A stretch of DNA of 8,437 nucleotides from Calditrichia bacterium (lineage in GTDB: Bacteria; Calditrichota; Calditrichia; JAJRVZ01): NCBI GenBank assembly GCA_030634505.1, contig DAOWAQ010000072.1, positions 1 through 8,437 of the forward strand. Reading direction: 5' to 3'. Every line of letters starts with the position of its first letter. Position 1 is the first letter of the stretch. Made by a program: the position numbers and the translations under genes. Below are positions 1 through 5,670 of the stretch, one piece after another. Under the pieces are notes generated by a model. That model worked only from the letters and a program-made list of their open reading frames with translations. It did not search any database and had not been told where the DNA came from.

Positions 1-1717
1 ACGCTTCAGTTGCTTTTGCCGGTAATCCCAATAAATTTTGAACTACAGGTTCTGAAATCTGTTCAATCCATAGTATTAATTGAGTTTTATCAAGAACAAA
101 TAGAATTAGGGTACCTAAAATAAAGATCGGAATAATTTCTTTTAAATACCACTCAATTCTGGCAAATGTTTTGATTAAAATATTAGAAAATACAGGTAAT
201 CTCAAAGGAGGTAATTCCAAAATAAAATCAGATTGTTTGCCAGGCAATATTCTTGATGACAAATAACCAACAAGAACCATAACCCCGGAAACCACAGTAA
301 CCCATAGCAATGTTGCTTTCAATGAAAGCATAGCAGTCATTCCCAAAATTACTCCCAATTGAGCTGAACATGGTACACCTAACGCAAGCAGTAAAGTGAT
401 TAAAATTCTTTCTTTTCGAGTTTCTAAAATTCGGGCCGACATTGTAGCCATTGTATCGCATCCCAAACCGAGAACCATAGGTAACACTGCTTTTCCATTC
501 AATCCTAAAATATTAAAAAAGCGATTTACCAGTAAGGCTAATCTGGGTAAATATCCTGAATCTTCAAGAATACTAAAAACAATAAAAAATGTCGTTACAA
601 TTGGTAAAACTATTGCAAAACCATAGGCCAATGCCATGGTAATAATGCCATATTGACCAACGAATAATTCTCTTACAATCTCAATCGGAATAAAAGTATT
701 AAATAACCAAATTGCCGCGGGATTTATGAATCCCCCAAACAATGTATTTTCGAAGAAATCGACAGCCGTTCCTGCACCAAACACACCAACAAATTCATAC
801 ATAATAAATAATATTATTGCTAAAAATGGCATGCCCCAGATTGGATGCGTTACATATTTGTCTAACCACAAATTAACCGAATTAGTTTGCTTTTTTTTTC
901 TGCTTACTACTTTATTAAAAATTTTTTCTACATGTTTATAACGTGTTTGTGTTATGACAACATTTATAGGGTTATTTAGATTCCTCTCCAAATCCAGTAT
1001 AATTTCGTTCAAAAATGTTACAGATGGTTCATCCAAATTATCATCTACCCATTTCATTAGGCTTTTGTCCTGAACCATTAACATTAACGCCATTGCTCTT
1101 TTTTCAACCGGAGAATCGTTAAGTAACGTACTTATCTTCGTGATTGCATTTTCCACTTTTTCAGAATATTTGATAGTAAAGTCAGATTTTGTCGCTTCCG
1201 CCAATAATTTATCAATTTTCGAAGTTCCAACTTTTCTAACTGCGACTGTACCATTAACTTTAACTTTAAGAATACCACTCAATTTTTCATTATCAATCGT
1301 AATGCCGGCTTGTTTGGTTTCGTCCATCATATTCAAATTAAGTACAAACGGAACACCCATTTCAGCCAATTGCAAAGACAACATTAAAGTTCGCTTCAGA
1401 TTTTTCCCATCACCAACCTGCAAAATTGATTTTATTGGTTCATTTAAGATAATATCGCGTGTAACCCTCTCATCTTCAGAAAGTGGAATCAAACTATTTG
1501 TACCGGGAGTATCGATAATTTGTACATTCCGTTTGTTTATTTTACCTTCTCCCCTAGTTACTTCTACTGTTGTTCCCGGATAATTAGAAACATTAGCGTA
1601 TTTCCCTGTAAGTACTCCAAATATCACACTTTTCCCGACATTCGGATTTCCAATCAAAGCTATTTTGTCAGGTTTATTATTTGAGGAGTCTAAATTATTC
1701 AAATTGAAGTCTGTCAT
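1..1717 (-). CDS. feoB: Ferrous iron transport protein B (FeoB), 3' end missing
   Basis: Inner-membrane Fe(II) transporter with an N-terminal G-protein domain. I translated 572 residues from the ATG at 1717-1715; the frame stays open to the window edge, so roughly the last 100-150 residues of a normal FeoB are missing. Visible G motifs are G1 GNPNVGKS (residues 22-29), the G2 region YPGTTVE (45-51), G3 DTPG (68-71) and G4 NMMD (128-131). A helical linker (about 175-290) leads into membrane segments from about residue 292. The two FeoB core motifs are present as GLGCDTMATMSAR (Cys420) and GVPCSAQLGV (Cys450). The fragment ends in LGLPAKATEA, which matches the start of the conserved LP-x-x-A-x-EAF region. 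The start overlaps the fur stop (ATGA), implying translational coupling. No FeoA gene is visible; it could lie beyond base 1. Confidence 0.97.
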   Translation of the reverse strand, partial: MTDFNLNNLDSSNNKPDKIALIGNPNVGKSVIFGVLTGKYANVSNYPGTTVEVTRGEGKINKRNVQIIDTPGTNSLIPLSEDERVTRDIILNEPIKSILQVGDGKNLKRTLMLSLQLAEMGVPFVLNLNMMDETKQAGITIDNEKLSGILKVKVNGTVAVRKVGTSKIDKLLAEATKSDFTIKYSEKVENAITKISTLLNDSPVEKRAMALMLMVQDKSLMKWVDDNLDEPSVTFLNEIILDLERNLNNPINVVITQTRYKHVEKIFNKVVSRKKKQTNSVNLWLDKYVTHPIWGMPFLAIILFIMYEFVGVFGAGTAVDFFENTLFGGFINPAAIWLFNTFIPIEIVRELFVGQYGIITMALAYGFAIVLPIVTTFFIVFSILEDSGYLPRLALLVNRFFNILGLNGKAVLPMVLGLGCDTMATMSARILETRKERILITLLLALGVPCSAQLGVILGMTAMLSLKATLLWVTVVSGVMVLVGYLSSRILPGKQSDFILELPPLRLPVFSNILIKTFARIEWYLKEIIPIFILGTLILFVLDKTQLILWIEQISEPVVQNLLGLPAKATEA

Positions 1718-2154
1718 TTAAGTGATTTCTTTTGTTTACAATCTTTACATTTACCATAAATCTGATGTGAATATTCACTTATATCCAATTCAAATTTATC
1801 AGTTATATTTTTATGTATTTTTTCAATCTCAGAGTAATAAAATTCAATAATCTTTCCACATTCAGTACAAATAAAATGATCATGACTAGATTTATTCATT
1901 GTTGTTTCATAATAGAAACAAGTATTATCAAAATTTATTCTATTAACTAAATCACACTGAACAAGTAAATCCAAGGTTCTATAAATACTGGCTCTTGAAA
2001 CTTTAATGTTTATTGATTTAATGTGTTCGAAAAGAACTTCAGCTTCAAAATGTTTATCTAACTTCATCACTTCCTGTAAGATAACCATTCTCTCTGGCGT
2101 ATTTTTTAAATCATTTTGTTTTAGATAATCAACAAATATTTTTTGAGCTTCCAT
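1714..2154 (-). CDS. fur: Fur-family ferric uptake regulator
   Basis: Metal-dependent DNA-binding repressor of 146 residues, the normal length for the family. The N-terminal winged helix carries the recognition-helix signature SRASIYRTLDLL (residues 53-64). The dimerisation domain has the metal-binding run HDHFICTECG (91-100), giving H91, H93, C96 and C99, plus a second pair C136-x-x-C139 that would complete a structural Cys4 zinc site. H35 and E83 are candidates for the regulatory metal site. A Fur identity (iron) rather than PerR or Zur is inferred mainly from coupling to feoB: the TGA stop overlaps the feoB ATG. The ATG start leaves 42 bases to the upstream terminator, and this space holds a Fur-box-like palindrome. 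No good Shine-Dalgarno sequence precedes the start. Confidence 0.92.
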   Translation of the reverse strand: MEAQKIFVDYLKQNDLKNTPERMVILQEVMKLDKHFEAEVLFEHIKSINIKVSRASIYRTLDLLVQCDLVNRINFDNTCFYYETTMNKSSHDHFICTECGKIIEFYYSEIEKIHKNITDKFELDISEYSHQIYGKCKDCKQKKSLK

Positions 2155-2165
2155 AATTGATTTTT

Positions 2166-2184
2166 GATATTGCGACTCAATCTC
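2166..2184 (-). promoter_or_regulatory. Putative Fur box upstream of fur-feoB
   Basis: On the minus strand the site reads GAGATTGAGTCGCAATATC. By hand alignment it matches the classical 19-base Fur box GATAATGATAATCATTATC at 12 of 19 positions. It is the core of an imperfect inverted repeat: TGAGATTG and CAATATCA, separated by 5 bases, pair at 7 of 8 positions (2165-2185). It ends 11 bases before the fur ATG, where a bound repressor would block transcription or initiation. Autoregulation of fur and control of feoB by iron follow as inference; binding is not shown by sequence alone. Confidence 0.5.
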
Positions 2185-2196
2185 ATTAAGGGTATT

Positions 2197-2221
2197 AAAA
2201 AAAACCGCTTATTAGCGGTTT
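2197..2221 (-). terminator. Rho-independent terminator of the M23 peptidase gene
   Basis: On the minus strand an 8-bp perfect stem AAACCGCT / AGCGGTTT (2214-2221 with 2202-2209) closes a 4-base loop. It is followed by a run of T that includes the last stem bases (2204-2197). The peptidase stop codon (2214-2212) falls at the stem-loop boundary, so the last codons form the 5' arm of the hairpin. The element separates the peptidase gene from the fur-feoB unit, so fur should have its own promoter within the remaining short gap, although I could not place one. Confidence 0.87.
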
Positions 2222-3156
2222 GCTACTGATTTATTTAATTCCAGATCATCAAAATAATACTGGCGAGGATCTAATATTTCATTCTTGTATCTTACCTCAT
2301 AATGAAGATGAGGACCTTTTGCCAACCCCGTCTTGCCAACTAATCCAATTTTATCTCCTCTTTTTACTTTTTGTCCGACACGCGCTAATATTTTATCCAT
2401 GTGTCCATATCTGGTTTCAAAACCATATATATGATCTATATAAACACACTTGCCGTATCCACCATTATACCTTGCAAGTTTTACTACACCATCCGCTGCG
2501 GCAAAAATTGGTGTTCCTTTTTTTGCGGCTATATCAATACCTTCATGATGACGGCGTACTTTCAATACAGGATGTACCCTAACGCCGACTTTTGAAGTTA
2601 TCCTTCCGGAAAGCACCGGATTTAATGCAGGCATATGTCGAATTGAATCTTCTTTTGTTTTGTAGGTATTTATTAAATCGTTATAACTTGATAACTCCAG
2701 TTTAACCTCACGATCAAGTTTTTGAATTTTATTCATATAATCACTTACTTCAACACTGTATTCTGTATTTATATTTTCATCACTCAGCTGATATTCAAAT
2801 GTAGCGCCACCAATACCAACATTACGAATATCTTCATCAAGTTCTTTTACCCCCATGATCATTCGCAATTCATCATCCTTTTTTTCAATCTGGGCAACCT
2901 GACTTGTAATATTCTCTACAATATTGTTCATTTCATCTAATCTGGTTTTCAGGAATTCATTGTTTTTCTTGAGTGATTCAATTCTGCTGTTTTGTGTAAT
3001 GTCTAAAACAAAATCCAAACTAAATTTAGCTGTAGTCACAACGGCTGCAATTAAAACTACTAATCCAATAATTATTTTTTTCTTGGAAATTTTTAACTGC
3101 TTAACTTGCGTTCCATTAGAAGATAGATATATAAATGTAGACTCGTTATTATTCAA
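2212..3156 (-). CDS. Membrane-anchored M23 family peptidoglycan endopeptidase
   Basis: Probable cell-wall hydrolase of 314 residues that cuts peptide crosslinks in the periplasm. After a basic cytoplasmic N-terminus comes one membrane segment (about residues 28-47), then a coiled coil (about 55-100), a linker, and a LytM/M23 domain (about 182-300). The zinc and catalytic residues are all present: H204-x3-D208 (HEGID), H252 (YGHMDK) and H283-x-H285 (GPHLHYEV). It should therefore be an active enzyme, unlike EnvC/NlpD-type activators with degenerate sites. The start is TTG at 3156: an in-frame TGA at 3177-3175 leaves no upstream ATG or GTG, and GAGGGG lies 7 bases before it. It appears monocistronic, with a promoter candidate upstream and a terminator at its end. 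A role in cell shape or division is inference. Confidence 0.94.
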   Translation of the reverse strand: MNNNESTFIYLSSNGTQVKQLKISKKKIIIGLVVLIAAVVTTAKFSLDFVLDITQNSRIESLKKNNEFLKTRLDEMNNIVENITSQVAQIEKKDDELRMIMGVKELDEDIRNVGIGGATFEYQLSDENINTEYSVEVSDYMNKIQKLDREVKLELSSYNDLINTYKTKEDSIRHMPALNPVLSGRITSKVGVRVHPVLKVRRHHEGIDIAAKKGTPIFAAADGVVKLARYNGGYGKCVYIDHIYGFETRYGHMDKILARVGQKVKRGDKIGLVGKTGLAKGPHLHYEVRYKNEILDPRQYYFDDLELNKSVANR

Positions 3157-3163
3157 AACCTTG

Positions 3164-3169
3164 CCCCTC
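3164..3169 (-). promoter_or_regulatory. Ribosome binding site supporting the TTG start of the M23 gene
   Basis: GAGGGG on the minus strand lies 7 bases before TTG 3156-3154. It decides the start because the frame is closed by TGA just upstream and the next in-frame ATG would remove the membrane anchor. Confidence 0.7.
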
Positions 3170-3189
3170 GATTTTCAATTGGATTGATT

Positions 3190-3240
3190 GCCTCCAAAAA
3201 AGGCTTGATATCGGTGCTTTAAAGCGTAGTGCTTTCCCGA
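3190..3240 (-). promoter_or_regulatory. Potentially structured mRNA leader of the M23 gene
   Basis: On the minus strand, TCGG (3240-3237) can pair with CCGA (3214-3211), enclosing a hairpin of AAAGC (3235-3231), loop ACTAC, and GCTTT (3225-3221). A second hairpin, GCCT / AGGC (extendable by two G-U pairs), spans 3204-3190. The heptamer AAAGCAC occurs twice (3235-3229 and 3220-3214), and GCTTTAAAGC (3225-3216) is a perfect 10-base palindrome, so alternative pairings are possible. It lies where the transcript leader would be, but I recognise no known riboswitch class. Confidence 0.3.
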
Positions 3241-3243
3241 CGA

Positions 3244-3275
3244 TTAAATTAAATAATTGTGAAATTTTTGTCAAA
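3244..3275 (-). promoter_or_regulatory. Candidate promoter of the M23 peptidase gene
   Basis: The minus strand carries TTGACA (3274-3269), a perfect sigma70 -35 box, then 17 bases and TAATTT (3251-3246). Read as a Bacteroidota-type promoter, it is TTTG (3275-3272), 20 bases, then TAATTTAA (3251-3244), which fits TAnnTTTG at 5 of 6 fixed positions if the last two A residues are counted loosely, or 4 of 6 strictly. Transcription would begin near 3239 and give a leader of about 80 bases. A+T-rich DNA makes such matches common, so support is moderate. Confidence 0.4.
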
Positions 3276-3420
3276 TTTTTTTCGCCATAAAATTCACTAA
3301 ATTTAAAAAATATTTCCATCATATTTGAGCTTCGACTTAATTACTTATTTTTAATAGAATTATCGGAGCATAGGTTGGAAATATTAGATTTTTTGCTAAA
3401 GTTGGATAGTGGTCCTATTT

Positions 3421-4266
3421 TTATCCTAGATAGTATCTTAATATTTTACTCCTGGAACTGTATCGTAGCCTTCTTAAAGCCCTCTCTTTTATTTGTCGTA
3501 CACGTTCCCGGGTCAATTTAAACTGAGTACCAATTTCTTCTAAAGTGTGTGGTTTTTCACCATCTAATCCATAATATAGTTTCACAATTTTTTCTTCTCT
3601 GGAATTCAATGTTTTTAGTATTTCACTCACCTCTTCTTTAAGAGATTCATCCATCATTTCAGCATCAGGTTCCGGATCTTGTTTATTTTCAATTACGTCA
3701 ATAAGGCGACTATCACTATGTTTCTGAAAAGGTGAGTCCATGGAAACCGGGCGCGGCGCCAGGCTTAAAGTATCAGAAACATCGACTAAATCTATTTCTA
3801 AAACTTTTGCAATTTCTTCAGCAGTTGGTTCACGTTCAAATTCCTGTTCAAGCATGCTGAATACTTTTCCGATTTTTGTCAGCGTACCGACTCTGTTTAA
3901 AGGTAGTCTAATTAATCTGGATTGCTCGGCTATTGCCTGTAATATTGATTGTCTTATCCACCAAACGGCATAAGAAATGAACTTAAATCCGCGTGATTCA
4001 TCGAATCTAAATGCGGCTTTCATCAAACCTAAATTTCCTTCGTTAATCAAATCTTCTAAAGATAATCCATAATTTTGATATGACTTAGCGACTGATACTA
4101 CAAACCTGAGATTTGCACTAACCAATTTATTAAGTGCCTCTTGGTCATTCTGCTTAATTTTCTTGGCAAGTTCAATTTCTTCATCAGGCGTCAATAAATC
4201 AACCCCACCAATTTCATTAAGATAATTTTCTAAAGATTGATTTTTATTTATAAAAAAGTCACTCAC
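3421..4266 (-). CDS. rpoD: RNA polymerase primary-type sigma factor (RpoD/SigA family)
   Basis: Promoter-recognition subunit of RNA polymerase, 281 residues. Region 1.1 is absent and the protein begins near region 1.2 (about residues 10-40). Region 2 follows (about 46-116) with NLRFVVSVAK, the core-binding EDLINEGNLGLMKAAFRFD and the promoter-melting/-10 segment FISYAVWWIRQSI. Region 3 runs to about 195, and region 4 (about 209-275) contains the -35-binding helix-turn-helix TLEEIGTQF...TRERVRQIKERALRRLR. The length and missing N-terminal region match the short primary sigma factors of Bacteroidota rather than the 600-residue RpoD of Proteobacteria. The start is GTG at 4266, supported by AAAGGA 5 bases upstream, and it lies 14 bases after capA. 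A second group 2 sigma factor cannot be excluded, but the strong region 2.4 and 4.2 match favours the housekeeping factor. Confidence 0.93.
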   Translation of the reverse strand: MSDFFINKNQSLENYLNEIGGVDLLTPDEEIELAKKIKQNDQEALNKLVSANLRFVVSVAKSYQNYGLSLEDLINEGNLGLMKAAFRFDESRGFKFISYAVWWIRQSILQAIAEQSRLIRLPLNRVGTLTKIGKVFSMLEQEFEREPTAEEIAKVLEIDLVDVSDTLSLAPRPVSMDSPFQKHSDSRLIDVIENKQDPEPDAEMMDESLKEEVSEILKTLNSREEKIVKLYYGLDGEKPHTLEEIGTQFKLTRERVRQIKERALRRLRYSSRSKILRYYLG

Positions 4267-4271
4267 AAAAT

Positions 4272-4277
4272 TCCTTT
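4272..4277 (-). promoter_or_regulatory. Ribosome binding site supporting the GTG start of rpoD
   Basis: AAAGGA on the minus strand lies in the 14-base capA-rpoD gap, 5 bases before GTG 4266-4264. It is the clearest Shine-Dalgarno sequence in the window and fixes the non-ATG start. Confidence 0.75.
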
Positions 4278-4280
4278 CGG

Positions 4281-5312
4281 TTAAAGGATTAAATAACCAT
4301 CTGCATTTATGATCTGTTTGTGACCGTTCAATTCATCACTTATTTTTTGCAAATAACCAATAACTTCTGTTTTTTTATTACCTCTTAGAATTTGCGGTCT
4401 AAAATTAACTTCGTAATTATTCACATTCAATGGAACAACTTTAATATCCTTGATTCTTTTTTTTGTAAACTGTAAATCTAATAAAATACTATCCGACGCT
4501 TTGTTACTATACGATGCAAAAACAAAGTTACCCAAACTGTAAACGATAATTTTATTTTTATATACTTCGATTCCCTGCAATACATGGGGATGGTGGCCAA
4601 GAATTATGTCTGCCCCATATTCAATTGCTAAGTGAGCATAATTTCGTTGATATTCTTTTGGTAATGTAGTTAATTCTTCTCCCCAATGAAATGATACAAT
4701 AATATAATCAACTTTATTATTATAATACGAAATACTGTCTTTCAATATTTTCTTATGCGGATATGCTGTTCCTCCTGTAGAATCTGTGGCAAAAAAATAC
4801 TTTGGCAGAGTCATCGAATAAGCAAAAAATGCAAATTTTATATCTTTGATTTTAAAAATTGCCGGTTTGTGAGCTTTCTTAAAATCTGATCCGGCGCCTG
4901 CATAAAAGATCTTCTCATTTTGTAGAATCTGAACTGTTGAACTTAAACAAGGCAGGCCATAGTCTAAAATATGGTTATTTGCCAGGGACACCATATTTAT
5001 ATTTCCGGATTTTAAAACCTGTACGTGTTGTACTGGAACTTTAAATACAAAATTTTTTGGATAAGGTTCACCACCATTACAAAAAGGCGCTTCAAGATTA
5101 GAGAATACAAGATCAGCTTCAGATAATTGATCTTTTAAATATTTAAATGGATAATCATTACCTTTTTTTTCTATAATTGGTGTTATCCAATGCGCTAGAT
5201 TTAAATCACCTGCTGCAATAAATCGAACTTCGTTCGAGTTTTTATTTTGGCTAAAAACAGCAGAAGGAAATAAAATTAAAAAAAAAACATATTTTAGAAA
5301 TGTGAAAATCAT
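4281..5312 (-). CDS. Exported CapA-family (PGA_cap) metallophosphatase-like protein
   Basis: A 343-residue member of the CapA family, which has a metallophosphatase-like fold and is best known from poly-gamma-glutamate capsule synthesis. An N-terminal hydrophobic stretch (about residues 3-20) ending AVFSQ looks like a signal peptide, so it should act outside the cytoplasm. Family motifs occur in order: GD (35-36), NLE (72-74), ANNHILDYG (111-119), HWG (209-211), GHHPHVLQG (239-247) and SLGNF (259-263). All metal-ligand candidates look intact. No capB, capC or other capsule genes are nearby, so a role in poly-glutamate synthesis is not supported here; many such proteins are uncharacterised hydrolases. 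The start lies 4 bases after the preceding small gene, and rpoD follows 14 bases downstream, so all three are probably cotranscribed. Confidence 0.92.
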   Translation of the reverse strand: MIFTFLKYVFFLILFPSAVFSQNKNSNEVRFIAAGDLNLAHWITPIIEKKGNDYPFKYLKDQLSEADLVFSNLEAPFCNGGEPYPKNFVFKVPVQHVQVLKSGNINMVSLANNHILDYGLPCLSSTVQILQNEKIFYAGAGSDFKKAHKPAIFKIKDIKFAFFAYSMTLPKYFFATDSTGGTAYPHKKILKDSISYYNNKVDYIIVSFHWGEELTTLPKEYQRNYAHLAIEYGADIILGHHPHVLQGIEVYKNKIIVYSLGNFVFASYSNKASDSILLDLQFTKKRIKDIKVVPLNVNNYEVNFRPQILRGNKKTEVIGYLQKISDELNGHKQIINADGYLIL

Positions 5313-5316
5313 ATTT

Positions 5317-5631
5317 TTACTTTACTTCAATACCATCTTCTTTTTTTATTTTTTCAATTCTCTTTTTCAAAGATTCTAATTCTTTTTCTTTTTCTTTCAC
5401 TTTACTTATCAAGTCGGTGATATCTTTATCCTTCAAAAAATCAAATTCTTTTGAATTAAAATTACTATAAAATCGACCGCCCAGCTCGACAAATAGTTTC
5501 TCAATATCTCGCTTTGATGCTATTATTTCTATTTTGATTCTTCCAATTTTTGTTACTTCTTCTGCTTTTTCTGAAATGTTATTATACCCGTCAACAATTA
5601 TTTTTGAAAGTGAATTAAGAAATTTATTCAT
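5317..5631 (-). CDS. Small coiled-coil protein of unknown function
   Basis: I do not recognise this 104-residue protein with certainty. It begins with a short amphipathic stretch (MNKFLNSLSKIIVDGYN), followed by a helical segment (about residues 20-57) ending ELGGRFYSNF, and finishes with a highly charged Lys/Glu coiled coil (about 69-98). There is no signal peptide, membrane segment or cysteine. The N-terminal half resembles the start of small bacterial proteins that usually end in a zinc ribbon (pattern: K...E....EL...IG..YY), but the zinc ribbon is absent and a coiled coil takes its place. The ATG is preceded by GGG at a spacing of 6 bases. It ends 4 bases before capA and starts 39 bases after deoB, so it is an operon member. 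Tight spacing and clean coding make it a real gene; the function is open. Confidence 0.78.
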   Translation of the reverse strand: MNKFLNSLSKIIVDGYNNISEKAEEVTKIGRIKIEIIASKRDIEKLFVELGGRFYSNFNSKEFDFLKDKDITDLISKVKEKEKELESLKKRIEKIKKEDGIEVK

Positions 5632-5670
5632 TTTTTTCCCTATTAAATGATTAACGATTAATAAAATTTT

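Larger units (their letters stand above)
3157..3420. other. Spacer between the sigma factor gene and the M23 gene
   Basis: This 264-base spacer is the longest in the window. Immediately after the sigma factor stop I found no convincing Rho-independent terminator; the best pairing, GGATA with TATCC, is only 5 bp around a large loop with no T run after it. The promoter candidate and the structured leader of the M23 gene occupy 3157-3275. An ORF of 57 codons (3322-3149, minus, ATG start, beginning MMEIFFKF and ending EGQGFE) crosses this region and overlaps the M23 start by 8 bases. It lacks a good ribosome binding site and recognisable homology, so I do not call it a gene. Confidence 0.6.

Noticed and set aside
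228..461. 77-codon minus-strand ORF inside feoB
   Set aside because: It is another frame within the FeoB membrane domain and has no recognisable features.
891..899. Run of nine T residues inside feoB as a phase-variation tract
   Set aside because: It encodes a Lys-rich cytoplasmic stretch in a region with many A/T runs; a 9-base run alone is expected at this composition and there is no sign of frame disruption.
1140..1583. 147-codon plus-strand ORF opposite feoB, and similar plus-strand ORFs at 396-626 and 726-941
   Set aside because: They are antisense to a continuous FeoB frame with all family motifs; their peptides show no domain and are rich in Ser/Thr/Phe, typical of shadow frames.
2220..2582. 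Plus-strand ORFs at 2220-2582, 2401-2595, 2722-2940 and 2924-3187
   Set aside because: They lie antisense to the M23 peptidase gene, whose catalytic motifs are intact; no independent start signals or homology.
3396..3423. GGATA/TATCC pairing just after the rpoD stop as a terminator
   Set aside because: Only 5 bp around a large loop and no following T run, so it does not meet terminator criteria.
3740..3973. Plus-strand ORFs at 3740-3973 and 7188-7436
   Set aside because: Shadows of rpoD and of the patatin gene respectively.
5632..5670. Repeated TTAATCGTTAATC-like sequence between deoB and the small gene as an operator or promoter
   Set aside because: Short and fully A/T-rich; pairing and box matches are no better than expected by chance.
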